11,622 nucleotides of DNA. Origin: Betaproteobacteria bacterium RBG_16_58_11. Lineage in GTDB: Bacteria; Pseudomonadota; Gammaproteobacteria; Burkholderiales; Thiobacteraceae. Location of the stretch: assembly GCA_001770235.1 (NCBI GenBank), contig MEQN01000058.1, positions 4,625 through 16,246 of the forward strand. Reading direction: 5' to 3'. Below are positions 1 through 8,269 of the stretch, one piece after another. The stretch's first letter is position 1. Each line of letters begins with the position of its first letter. The position numbers and the translations under genes were made by a program. The notes beneath the pieces are model-generated. The model saw only the letters and a list, made by a program, of their open reading frames with translations, had not been told where the DNA came from and ran no database searches.

Positions 1-938
1 ACCTGCCTCACCGTAAAAGTGACATCCAGAATGGCATCGAGCGCATGGGTCGAGGTTTCCATCCATTGGGCGCCGCTTTGGGAATAATTTCCGGTAGCCG
101 CCTCCTCATAGACCTTCCGGCGCACGTCGTTGAACCGGCCCAGAAAAAGCGTTTCCATCCGGCGCACCGAATCGGCGATGCGCGGATCGGTGTGTTTCAA
201 TTCGGCAATCGCCTGGATATCGAAAATGCTGCGATCGACTACGCCGCGCGTTGCCTTGAGTTCGTCCAGCACGGACGGCGGCAGGGGGAGACGGGCGCTG
301 ATGTAGTAAGCCAGCATGCCGCGCTCGCGCCCGGCATGCTCGCTGGCCAGCCAAACCCAGTGCTTGAGCGACATGTTGATTTGCGCCACATGGAGCGGCG
401 TATCCAGGGGGTGGAAGGCCGCCTCGCGCAAGCGCGCGGAAAGGCCGATAAAGCGCGTCATGGTGGCCAGCCAGGACTCGGCCTGATAAGCGCAGTCATT
501 GCCTTTCAGGCAAGCATCCACAAGAGTGCGCGCCGAACTCAGGTTGGCGAATTCCCGTTGCGCTTGCCGGATGGTGGCAGCCAGCGCGGAATCCTCTTCC
601 AGATTGGCAGACAAGCGTTGCGCCAGCGCCAGCGCCTTGTTCCACTCCGCATCCCCGCTCGTGCGCAACTGGGTAAGCATTCCGGTGGCTTCAGCATGGC
701 GGAAAGCCAGGCGCCCCAGCATGCCCGCTGTCAGCCCGCGCTCTACCGCGTGGATTCCGGCGGCCTTGATCAGATGGTCCGCCATCTGATTCGCATGGAC
801 CATGTCGCGCGCGGCGCGATTTTCGAAAAAGGCGTCCCACGCCCGCTCCCCGGTGAGGAGCAGGACAAAGAATGCCAGCGTGACAATGGCAAAATTGATG
901 GTGGCGCGGTGGTCGGTAATTCGGAATATCCCGGTTAA
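1..938 (-). CDS. Membrane sensor, N-terminal part (NIT-like periplasmic domain), partial at left edge
   Basis: About 310 residues can be read before the frame leaves the window. A short basic N-terminus is followed by one membrane segment (INFAIVTLAFFVLLL) and then a long, mostly helical region. The ERGLTAGML motif shortly after the membrane and the QWMETSTHALDAI motif near the edge resemble the beginning and end of NIT (nitrate/nitrite-sensing type) extracytoplasmic domains found in chemoreceptors, histidine kinases and GGDEF proteins. Those families normally continue with a second membrane segment and an output domain, here off the window, so the output type is unknown and the ligand need not be nitrate. 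The frame is open from 938 but has no ATG, GTG or TTG before the membrane segment. The first in-frame ATG (801-803) lies after it and has no ribosome site. The end coordinate is the limit of the open frame, not a chosen start. The gene follows the WaaF-HDOD gene on the same strand after about 100 bp and may share its transcript. Confidence 0.72.
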
Positions 939-1036
939 TTATCCAAAAGCGCCCTTATTATTATTTCTGCGCGGATAAGCATTGCACGATGCCACACTAA
1001 TTATTGCCTTGCAATCCCAAGACCGGAAAGCGAAAG

Positions 1037-3079
1037 CTAGTCGAAGGCATGGACGAACTGTCCAAGCTCCTCCTTGGTTTCCTGCAGCAGTGCTTGGCAG
1101 CTCTCGCTCTGCAGATTGAGACGGGTGAGCGCCAGCGGCGCCGTGTCCCAATCCATCTCCTGGATTTTGCCGGCATGATAGACGCCATCCAGAAAATCGG
1201 CGGCGGTGACGATGTCGGTCAAATCCGCGGGGCCGCGGTGGGTGCGTTGGGTATCCCGATGATCTCTGACCGCGAGATCGATTTCTTCGGGAATTTCCCA
1301 GCTTTCCAGGATGGCTTCGCCGACATCGGCATGCCATTGATCCACGACTTCCCACAGGGCCGCTTCGTTGTTGAATAGCTCGGGGTAGTCGCGCGCGCGA
1401 TTCAGAATATAAAACTTGCCGATATCATGCAGCAGCCCCGCCAGCATCGCCGTATCCGCGTTGATCCGGGTCAGCCGCTTTGCGCACACGAAGCATAGCG
1501 CGGCGACACGGATGCTGCGTTTCCACACGCCTTCGATCACCGGCGGGGTGACGCCGTGAACCTTGCCCTCCATCAATTGCCGCATGCCAACTGAAATGGC
1601 GACGTTTTGCACCATGGTATAACCCAGACGCACCACGGCGACATGCAGATCGGCAACCGGCTTGCCGCCCATGCTGAAGGCGGCGGCATTGCACAGCCGC
1701 AATAGCTGGGCGGACAGCACCGGTTCGGCGCCGACGATGTGCACTATTTTATCGGTGGAGGCGTTGGGGTCGTGCAGCGCATGCCGGATGCGCATGGTGA
1801 TGTTGATCGAAGTCGGGAAAACCAGTTTCTTTGAGGAAAGCTCTGTCGCCAGGCCTTCGATAAATTCGAATCCGCTGGATTGTCCTGCTCGCGGCGCGGC
1901 GGTGACGGGTGGGGGCTGCTGCGCGATTTCCTTTTTGGGCGCGGCCGGCGCCGGCGCGGCGATTTTTGGGGGAACCGTTTCCGTGCGGACTTTTTCCGGC
2001 GCGGGGGTTGGGGGCCGCTGATGAACCGCCGCCAGGATGTCGTTGAATACACGTTGGGGATGGATATCTTTCATGCAGGCGAAGTGTCCGAGCGGGCATT
2101 CGCGCTTCAAACAGGGGCTGCACGGCAGCTTGAGGCTGATGATCCGGGCCTGGGTGGACAGGGGAGGGGAGACGCTGGGGCTGGATGAGCCGTAGAGCGC
2201 GAACAGCGGCTTGCCGAGCGCGGCGGCCACATGCATCAAGCCGGAGTCGTTCACGACGGCGGCGCGCGCGACGGCGAACAGATCGACGGTCTCGGCCAGG
2301 TCGGCTTTGCCGCACAGGTTATGAAATTTTCGGGTTTTCCCGTGGCCGTGCTGGATCGATTTCTTGACGCGCGCGACCGCGAGCAGCCGTTCGATTTCCG
2401 CGCCGGTTTCCACATCTTCATCCGAGCCAAGCAGCCAGATTTCGTAGCCCGCTCCAGCCAGATTCCACGCCAGCTCGGCGAAGTGATGCGCCGGCCAGCG
2501 CCGGGCCGGGCCGCCTTCCGCGCCGACGCACAAGGCCACCACGGGACTGGCCGGGGCGAGGGCCAGCTTGGCGAGGATTGCGCGCACATGGCTCATCTCG
2601 GTGCGCAGGCGGGGAGGATCAACCGGGCGGTGCGCGTCGATATGGCGCCGGCCCGCCAAAGCAACGAAGCGCTCCACGGTCAGCGCCTTTTTATCCGGGC
2701 TGCGCAAGTCATTCAGCAGGAGAGCGCGCATCGCCCCGCCAAAGCCGGTGCGCAGCGGAATGCCCGCCAGATACGGAATCAGCGCGGCGGTAAACGAGCC
2801 GGGCAGAACAAGGGCGCGAACGTAGCCTTCGCGCTTCAGTTGCCGCGCCAAGCGCCAGCATGCCTTGAGACTGAAATGCCCCTCAATGAGCGGGCTGGGA
2901 ATAGCGCGCCCGATTTCCGCCATGCGCCACAGCAGGGGAACGATCGCGGCGGGTGCGAGCACATCAATCGCTGCATCGGGATGCTGCTCACGCAAGCGCC
3001 GCAACAAGGGCTCAAGCATCATGGCGTCGCCGATCGCGGCGGGGGCAATGACCAGGACTTTTAGCATGGGACTTTTCAT
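1037..3079 (-). CDS. WaaF-like LPS heptosyltransferase fused to a C-terminal HDOD domain
   Basis: Residues 5-355 form a complete glycosyltransferase family 9 heptosyltransferase most like WaaF (heptosyltransferase II), which adds the second L-glycero-D-manno-heptose to the LPS inner core on the cytoplasmic face of the inner membrane. Visible hallmarks are IGDAMM with the likely catalytic Asp18, LPGSFTAALIPYLAGIPLRTGF (92-113), GAEGGPARRWP (186-196), NDSGLMHVAAALGKP (277-291) and the Cys-containing CPLGHFACM tail (328-336). Residues 355-400 are a Pro/Ala/Lys linker. Residues about 405-635 are an HDOD domain: FPTSINITMRIRHAL (421-435), LSAQLLRLCNAAAF (455-468), GLLHDIGKF (548-556) and a late AADFLDGV. 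WaaF proteins usually end near residue 350, so the rest is extra. The start at 3079 is supported by GAGG five bases upstream; Met5 at 3067 lacks such a site. The transferase assignment is strong. The fusion is seen directly, and its function is unknown. Confidence 0.92.
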   Translation of the reverse strand: MKSPMLKVLVIAPAAIGDAMMLEPLLRRLREQHPDAAIDVLAPAAIVPLLWRMAEIGRAIPSPLIEGHFSLKACWRLARQLKREGYVRALVLPGSFTAALIPYLAGIPLRTGFGGAMRALLLNDLRSPDKKALTVERFVALAGRRHIDAHRPVDPPRLRTEMSHVRAILAKLALAPASPVVALCVGAEGGPARRWPAHHFAELAWNLAGAGYEIWLLGSDEDVETGAEIERLLAVARVKKSIQHGHGKTRKFHNLCGKADLAETVDLFAVARAAVVNDSGLMHVAAALGKPLFALYGSSSPSVSPPLSTQARIISLKLPCSPCLKRECPLGHFACMKDIHPQRVFNDILAAVHQRPPTPAPEKVRTETVPPKIAAPAPAAPKKEIAQQPPPVTAAPRAGQSSGFEFIEGLATELSSKKLVFPTSINITMRIRHALHDPNASTDKIVHIVGAEPVLSAQLLRLCNAAAFSMGGKPVADLHVAVVRLGYTMVQNVAISVGMRQLMEGKVHGVTPPVIEGVWKRSIRVAALCFVCAKRLTRINADTAMLAGLLHDIGKFYILNRARDYPELFNNEAALWEVVDQWHADVGEAILESWEIPEEIDLAVRDHRDTQRTHRGPADLTDIVTAADFLDGVYHAGKIQEMDWDTAPLALTRLNLQSESCQALLQETKEELGQFVHAFD

Positions 3080-3107
3080 CGCGCCCTCATATTAGATCAA
3101 ATCCCGA

Positions 3108-3136
3108 TTAGCAATATAAGTCAGCCGGTTTAAAAT
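3108..3136 (+). promoter_or_regulatory. Possible sigma-70 promoter for the FAD oxidoreductase gene
   Basis: TTAGCA (3108-3113) and TAAAAT (3131-3136) are separated by 17 bases and match the -35 and -10 consensus at 4/6 and 5/6 positions. Transcription would start near 3143 and give a leader of about 70 bases. The call rests on consensus and position alone, in the only gap between this gene and the divergent waaF-like gene. No convincing opposite-strand promoter was found. Confidence 0.35.
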
Positions 3137-3179
3137 GAAGCGCCGCCCCTTTACAAGGGATATGGCGGCAACCCGCTTC
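3137..3179 (+). other. Bulged stem-loop upstream of the FAD oxidoreductase
   Basis: Three consecutive stems nest here: GAAGCG (3137-3142) with CGCTTC (3174-3179), CCGCC (3143-3147) with GGCGG (3164-3168), and CCTT (3148-3151) with AAGG (3155-3158), closing a 3-base loop. That is 15 pairs with two 5-base bulges, both on the 3' side. It ends 31 bases before the ATG at 3211 and has no T-run, so it is not a terminator for the plus strand. It could be a leader RNA structure or a DNA inverted repeat; no known riboswitch is recognised. Confidence 0.4.
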
Positions 3180-3210
3180 ATAAATTGAGTTTTGTCTGGA
3201 AATAATCCGC

Positions 3211-4821
3211 ATGCTGCGTTTAACTGAACTCCATCTTCCGCTTGACCATGCCGAATCCGATCTCCCAGCCGCGATTCTCGCGCGGCTGAAAATCGGCGCG
3301 GACGCGCTGCTGGGCTATACGATCTTCCGGCGCAGTTTTGATGCGCGCAAAAAGCATGCGATCAAGGCGATTTATACGCTGGACGTCACGCTCAAGGATG
3401 AAGCGCAAATCCTGGAACGCCTGCACGCCGAGCCGCATGTCGCGATCACGCCCGATACCGAATACCGTTTCGTTGCGCGAGCGCCGAGCGGGCTCAGCTC
3501 ACGCCCGGTGGTGATCGGCACTGGCCCCTGCGGGCTGTTTGCCGCGTTGATTCTGGCGCAGATGGGCTTTCGCCCGATTGTTCTGGAGCGGGGCAAGATC
3601 GTGCGCGAGCGCACCAAGGATACCTTCGGCCTGTGGCGCGGCCGCACGCTCGACCCGGAATCGAATGTGCAATTCGGCGAGGGCGGCGCGGGCACGTTTT
3701 CCGACGGCAAGCTGCACAGCCAAATCAAAGACCCGCATCACTATGGGCGCAAGGTGCTGCAGGAATTCGTGAAGGCCGATGCGCCGCCGGAAATCCTGTA
3801 TGTGAGCAAACCGCATATCGGCACGTTCCGGCTGGTGAAGGTGGTGGAAAACATGCGCGCGACGATTTGCGCGCTCGGCGGCGAATTTCGTTTCCAGAGC
3901 AGAGTAGCGGATATCGAAATCGACCAGGGCCAGGTGCGCGGCGTGGTGCTCGCCGATGGTGAACGCATCGCCGCCGAGCAGGTGGTGCTGGCGGTCGGCC
4001 ACAGCGCGCGCGATACTTTCCAGATGCTGCATGCACGCGGCGTGTATGTGGAGGCCAAACCTTTTTCCATCGGTTTCCGCATCGAGCATCCGCAATCGAT
4101 GATCGATGCCTGCCGCTACGGCGCTAACGCGGGCAACCCGCTGCTGGGCGCGGCCGACTACAAGCTGGTGCACCACGCCGGCAATGGGCGCTCGGTCTAT
4201 AGTTTCTGCATGTGCCCGGGCGGCACGGTGGTGGCGGCCACCTCGGAGCCGGGACGGGTCGTGACCAACGGCATGAGCCAATATTCGCGCAACGAGCGCA
4301 ACGCCAACAGCGGCATCGTGGTCGGCATCACGCCGGATGATTATCCGGGCTCGCCCTTGGCGGGGATCGATTTTCAGCGCCGGTGGGAGTCGCGCGCCTT
4401 TGAATTGGGCGGGGGCAATTACGATGCGCCGGGACAGCTCGTCGGCGATTTTCTCGCGCATCGCCCCTCCACCGCCCTGGGCTCGGTCATCCCCTCCTAC
4501 CAGCCCGGCGTGCATCTGGGCGAGCTCGATTCATCCTTGCCGGATTATGCGATCGAGGCGATCCGCGAAGCGCTGCCCGCCTTCGACAAGCAGATCAAAG
4601 GTTTTGCCATGCAGGATGCGGTGCTGACCGGGGTGGAGACACGCACCTCATCACCGATCCGCATCAAGCGCAACGCGCATTACCAGAGCGTGAATACCCA
4701 AGGCCTGTACCCCGCCGGCGAAGGCGCGGGCTATGCGGGCGGGATTCTTTCCTCCGCGGTGGACGGCATCAAGGTGGCGGAGGCCGTGGCCTTGAGCATG
4801 CTGGAAAAAGCGCGAAGTTAA
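3211..4821 (+). CDS. FAD-dependent oxidoreductase, uncharacterised COG2509-type family
   Basis: A 536-residue soluble flavoprotein. A dinucleotide-binding Rossmann motif, VVIGTGPCGLFAALILA, lies at about 100-116 after a roughly 95-residue N-terminal region, followed by VLERG (124-128). The family-typical NVQFGEGGAGTFSDGKLHS is at 152-170, and AGEGAGYAGGILSSAVDGIKVAE near the C-terminus is the second FAD-contacting segment. This order, with an N-terminal module before the FAD fold, matches the widespread family annotated as FAD-dependent dehydrogenase (COG2509). To my knowledge its substrate is not established. There is no signal peptide or membrane segment, so it is probably cytoplasmic. The start at 3211 matches the family's N-terminal pattern, although the ribosome site is weak (GGA about 10 bases upstream). 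Its stop codon overlaps that of the convergent MFS gene. Confidence 0.9.
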   Translation: MLRLTELHLPLDHAESDLPAAILARLKIGADALLGYTIFRRSFDARKKHAIKAIYTLDVTLKDEAQILERLHAEPHVAITPDTEYRFVARAPSGLSSRPVVIGTGPCGLFAALILAQMGFRPIVLERGKIVRERTKDTFGLWRGRTLDPESNVQFGEGGAGTFSDGKLHSQIKDPHHYGRKVLQEFVKADAPPEILYVSKPHIGTFRLVKVVENMRATICALGGEFRFQSRVADIEIDQGQVRGVVLADGERIAAEQVVLAVGHSARDTFQMLHARGVYVEAKPFSIGFRIEHPQSMIDACRYGANAGNPLLGAADYKLVHHAGNGRSVYSFCMCPGGTVVAATSEPGRVVTNGMSQYSRNERNANSGIVVGITPDDYPGSPLAGIDFQRRWESRAFELGGGNYDAPGQLVGDFLAHRPSTALGSVIPSYQPGVHLGELDSSLPDYAIEAIREALPAFDKQIKGFAMQDAVLTGVETRTSSPIRIKRNAHYQSVNTQGLYPAGEGAGYAGGILSSAVDGIKVAEAVALSMLEKARS

Positions 4822-6104
4822 ATGTAACGGCAATACGTCTCGCGCACGCGCAGGCTGCCGAGCAATCCAATCACCACACACGCCAGAAAAATCAGCATGC
4901 CGGTCTGATAGATATCCGCCGCATGCGCCGCTTTCGCGCGATCGATCGCCCAGCCCACCAGCGGTTGCAATATTCCCGTGCCGAGAAATGCGCCGGTGTT
5001 GGCGACGCTGGTCGCCATGCCGGAGAGCGCGTGCGGGTTCACTTCCTTCACGCACGCCCAGCTCAGGGTGAAACTCGAAGCGCCCAGGCCCATGAGCAGG
5101 AACAGCCCATAGCTCGCCGCGCCCGGCAGCGGCAGCGCCAACACCAGCGGCAGCCAGCACAGCAGATACAGCAAGCCCGCGCCGATCAGCACCGGACGAC
5201 GCCGGCCGATGCGGTCGGACACGGCGCCGACGGCCATGGCGCCAAAAGCAAATCCCGCGAGCAGGAGGCTGGTGTGACGGGTGGCGATGTCGCGCGACAT
5301 GCCGTGCACGTCTTGCAAGTAGGGCACCGCCCACAAGCCGGCGAAAGCGAAGAAGCTGCCCGCATAGCCAAACGTGACCCAAAAGCCGGGCCAGCTCGCG
5401 CGATTTCTGACAACCGTAAGCAGGCCGTCGAACCAGTGACCGGCATGCGGGGGATGCGCGGTTTTGCCTTCCAATTCGCGCAAGCTGGGCAGGCCGGCTT
5501 GGCCCGGATGGTCGCGCACGAAAATCCAGGACAGCACGGCGAGCACCATCGACAGGCCGCCGATCAGAGCGAATACACTGCGCCAGGAAACGTAGCGCAA
5601 AGCTTCAGCGAGCGGCGCGGTCGCCAGCACCGCGCCGATATTGCCGAGCAGAATCGCGAAACCGACGATGGTGCCGAAGTAGCGGTCGTGAAACCACGCA
5701 GCATTGAGCTTGAGCATGGCGATGAAGGTCACCGACACGCCGAGCCCAACCAGGGTGCGGCCCGCTGCGGCGGCGCTGAGCGTGTCGGCATAGCCGAACA
5801 GGAGCGCGCCCACGCCCGCCACGAGGCCGCCCAAGGTGAGGATGCGGCGCGGCCCAAGCGTATCGACCAAAATGCCGGTCGGTATCTGCATGAGCGTATA
5901 CACGTAGAAATACGTCGCGGCGAGGCCGCCGAGCGCGGCAGCGCTGGCATGAAAGGCTAATTGCAAGTCCCCGGCGATCGTGGCCGGCGCGACGCGATGA
6001 AAGAACGAGATGACATAGGCCAACACCACGAGCAGAAAAGTCGTCCAGCGCAGATGGCGCATGCGCGCAGGGTGTGGCTTATGTTTCATGATTTCGGCGC
6101 GCAT
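4818..6104 (-). CDS. MFS transporter, substrate unknown
   Basis: A 428-residue polytopic inner-membrane protein of major facilitator size, with two six-helix halves joined by a hydrophilic loop around residues 198-235. The family signature between helices 2 and 3 is clear in the first half (GILVDTLGPRR, 77-87), and its repeat appears in the second (GAVSDRIGRRRP, 293-304). The RTLVGLGVSVTF stretch (116-127) fits helix 4. Nothing in the sequence identifies the substrate; the helix pattern suggests a secondary transporter of small solutes. The start at 6104 has GGGG seven bases upstream; Met6 at 6089 is an alternative with a poorer site. The gene begins 44 bases after the zinc-ribbon membrane protein gene on the same strand, so read-through transcription is plausible. 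Its TAA lies in the same TTAA as the stop of the convergent oxidoreductase, leaving no room for a terminator. Confidence 0.9.
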   Translation of the reverse strand: MRAEIMKHKPHPARMRHLRWTTFLLVVLAYVISFFHRVAPATIAGDLQLAFHASAAALGGLAATYFYVYTLMQIPTGILVDTLGPRRILTLGGLVAGVGALLFGYADTLSAAAAGRTLVGLGVSVTFIAMLKLNAAWFHDRYFGTIVGFAILLGNIGAVLATAPLAEALRYVSWRSVFALIGGLSMVLAVLSWIFVRDHPGQAGLPSLRELEGKTAHPPHAGHWFDGLLTVVRNRASWPGFWVTFGYAGSFFAFAGLWAVPYLQDVHGMSRDIATRHTSLLLAGFAFGAMAVGAVSDRIGRRRPVLIGAGLLYLLCWLPLVLALPLPGAASYGLFLLMGLGASSFTLSWACVKEVNPHALSGMATSVANTGAFLGTGILQPLVGWAIDRAKAAHAADIYQTGMLIFLACVVIGLLGSLRVRETYCRYI

Positions 6105-6148
6105 GCCTTCACCCCGCTATGCATGAAGCAGCCAATCAGGGAAAAGCG

Positions 6149-7261
6149 CTACTTGAGTTTATGCCCACAGCTGCCGCAGAACACGTCATCGCTAGTGATG
6201 GCAGCATTGCATTGGGGACAGGTCGATAGACTTTCTGCAGGCGGCTGTGCTGTCGAAGTCTCCGGTCGCCGCATCGACTGCTCCGCGCGCGCCTTGGCTT
6301 CGTCCATCCGTCGCTTCGCATCCGACATACGCTGCTGCATCATCTCTTCGGCTTGGTTGAAATCAAGCCCTTCAATTACCTGGAGGTAGATCAGGCAGCT
6401 ACCCAGCATAACGATTGCCACGGGAATCGTAAGGCCAATGGCAAACAACAAGGCTGTTCCAAAACCTGCGGCGACCAGATACCCCCCACCGCCACCACCG
6501 CCGTATTCTCCATAACCCCCCACCATCGGCGTGAACATACCCATGCCAGGCAAACCCATGCTTGTACCCAGCACCGGCGCGGAAACTGCCCCGGTGGTCA
6601 TCACCCCCATGAAGACCACCTGGAAGACTACAAAGCTCGCGAATGCCGTCAGCAACATCAGCAGCAATGAGCTAACTAAAACCGCCAAGCCACGCTGCTT
6701 ACTCACTACCCACAATCGGGAAATCGTAGGCAGCACGCCATTGCCGTCCCAGATGGATGGCGCAGCGATGGTGTTGCCGATATAAAACATCGCAAACAAG
6801 CCCAAACCGGTAAGGGCTGCTGCCACAGGAAAAGCGATGGCGTACAGCGCCGGGCCTATACCAGGAATTTTGCAAACCAGGAAAACGAGCGCGAGAACGA
6901 TGAGCCAGACGATGATTGCCAACAACTCAAGCAGCAGCACCCCCAACAGTCTGAAGGCGCTGAACACCCCGCCCAACAGCGCATCCACGAAACTGCGCAA
7001 TGGCGTACCCCTAGCCTGATCCATGAACAACAACCCAGCGGCTTGAAGACCACACACACCCACTGTAAGCGCGATTAAACCCATCAACCCCGCGATCACC
7101 CCCGAGCCCATTTTGGCACCCAGCACGCCGGCAAGAAACATCACCAGCGCAACCATCGCGCCAGTCGCAAAGAGCACTAACAGCGCACGCCAGTTATTGA
7201 TGGCCTCCAGCGCATTCAGCAGGCCCCGCGATTTGGAAAAATGTTCGGATATCGATGTCAT
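6149..7261 (-). CDS. Polytopic membrane protein with C-terminal zinc ribbon, function unknown
   Basis: 370 residues. About five to seven hydrophobic segments lie between residues 26 and 296, for example 26-46, 54-80, 98-130, 138-162, 192-222 and 262-296. A glycine-rich loop with seven consecutive Gly (254-260) precedes the last one. A charged helical segment with coiled-coil character follows (303-332). The protein ends in one zinc ribbon, CPQC-x10-CGSC (Cys348, 351, 362, 365). The ribbon and helix are likely cytoplasmic. The ATG at 7261 is preceded by a GGGGAGGGG ribosome site. I do not recognise a named family. The ribbon closely resembles the second ribbon of the upstream neighbour (both CPxC-x10-CxxCGHxL), and the two genes share strand and ribosome-site style, suggesting one operon and a joint role. 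Confidence 0.85.
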   Translation of the reverse strand: MTSISEHFSKSRGLLNALEAINNWRALLVLFATGAMVALVMFLAGVLGAKMGSGVIAGLMGLIALTVGVCGLQAAGLLFMDQARGTPLRSFVDALLGGVFSAFRLLGVLLLELLAIIVWLIVLALVFLVCKIPGIGPALYAIAFPVAAALTGLGLFAMFYIGNTIAAPSIWDGNGVLPTISRLWVVSKQRGLAVLVSSLLLMLLTAFASFVVFQVVFMGVMTTGAVSAPVLGTSMGLPGMGMFTPMVGGYGEYGGGGGGGYLVAAGFGTALLFAIGLTIPVAIVMLGSCLIYLQVIEGLDFNQAEEMMQQRMSDAKRRMDEAKARAEQSMRRPETSTAQPPAESLSTCPQCNAAITSDDVFCGSCGHKLK

Positions 7262-7345
7262 GGCTTCCCCTCCCCTATTTAAATTAGGCGCATCAACTCG
7301 CGCTTAGACGTTGACTACGATTACATATCCTCCTTCAGATGGGAC

Positions 7346-8269
7346 TTACCTCTCACAACCAGGCTTGCTCGCGTCCCACACGCCATTGACCGAGCAGTAC
7401 TTCCATTTCACCTGTTCCGTGCAAATACCCCGCCCCAAGAACCCTTTCGTCCTGCACGCATCTAGCTCGCGCTCAAAATTTGATTTATCTGATGACGTGG
7501 TAGAGGGGGCGGGATTTGGCTTAGCGGATTCCGCTGTAACGGGTTGGCCGTCTTGGGTGGACGTAGCTGGCGGTTGTGCCTTCTTAACCACAGGTGTTGA
7601 AGGTTGTTTATCTGCACCGGCTGGCTTAGGCACAGTGGGTGACTTCTTGGCGTTCTCGGATGGAGAAACCGGTTTTGTCTCAGCCGCCTTGGAGCTAGAT
7701 AAAGGTGCTTGAGCGCTGGGGCTGTCTGACGGCTTGGTTGCGTCCGGCATGGCTGCGGGCGGCTTCGCCTCATTTTTCTGCTCAGGCGCTGTAACTGGCG
7801 CAACACTTGAAGGCGCAGGGGCCTTCGCATATCTGCCAAACAAGATATATCCAGTAAGCGAAATTGCAACGATCCCGATCACACCTGCCAGCCATAACAC
7901 CATCTTGGATGGTGCTTTAGGTGGAGCCTCGTCTGCATTTGCGAGGGGCGGGTCTTGAAGCGTATGACTTTGTGCTGGCGCAGGAGTAATAGCTGGCGCC
8001 TCGTGCTCCTCAGAAACCGATGGGGCGGCGGCTGGAATCTGGCGCACCTTAGGCTCGGATGTCACCGCCGCCGTAGGTGATGCTGTTCTCTTCGCTAGCC
8101 CATGCCCACACGCTACGCAAAAAGCTGCGCCGGCTTTATTGGCTGCGCCACATTCGGGGCAATCAACCGAATCTGCCGCCACAGGCGCTGACGCCGACAA
8201 TGTCGCGCCACAATGTTTACAGAATCGTGCACCTTCTGAATTTTCTCCACCACAAGCAGAGCATTTCAT
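7346..8269 (-). CDS. Single-span membrane protein with two N-terminal zinc ribbons, function unknown
   Basis: 307 residues. Two zinc ribbons open the protein: Cys3, 6, 17, 20 and Cys37, 40, 51, 54, both CxxC-x10-CxxC. A variable Pro/Ala-rich segment leads to one membrane helix (123-143), then about 115 residues rich in Pro, Ala, Lys and Ser. A compact C-terminal module follows, with four cysteines spaced C-x10-C-x8-C-x12-C (272, 283, 292, 305). There is no signal peptide, so the ribbons should be cytoplasmic and the C-terminal module periplasmic, where its cysteines could form disulfides (inference). Similar short four-cysteine tails occur on zinc-ribbon proteins of Betaproteobacteria, without known function. 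The frame is open to a GTG at 8311, but ATG 8269 is chosen because AGGGAGGGG lies just upstream and the first ribbon begins right after it. Confidence 0.87.
   Translation of the reverse strand: MKCSACGGENSEGARFCKHCGATLSASAPVAADSVDCPECGAANKAGAAFCVACGHGLAKRTASPTAAVTSEPKVRQIPAAAPSVSEEHEAPAITPAPAQSHTLQDPPLANADEAPPKAPSKMVLWLAGVIGIVAISLTGYILFGRYAKAPAPSSVAPVTAPEQKNEAKPPAAMPDATKPSDSPSAQAPLSSSKAAETKPVSPSENAKKSPTVPKPAGADKQPSTPVVKKAQPPATSTQDGQPVTAESAKPNPAPSTTSSDKSNFERELDACRTKGFLGRGICTEQVKWKYCSVNGVWDASKPGCER

Noticed and set aside
45..938. A 297-codon open frame on the plus strand
   Set aside because: It lies opposite the sensor gene, whose minus-strand translation has a membrane helix and recognisable domain motifs. 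The plus product is rich in Arg, Gln and Gly and has no recognisable family pattern.
2231..3064. A 277-codon open frame on the plus strand
   Set aside because: It is antisense to the heptosyltransferase half of the fusion and has no recognisable motifs.
3499..4515. A 338-codon open frame on the minus strand
   Set aside because: It is antisense to the FAD oxidoreductase; the product is rich in His, Arg and Ala without motifs.
4923..5960. A 345-codon open frame on the plus strand
   Set aside because: It is antisense to the clear MFS transporter, and its product is a hydrophilic Arg/Glu/Ala-rich sequence typical of the shadow of a GC-rich gene.
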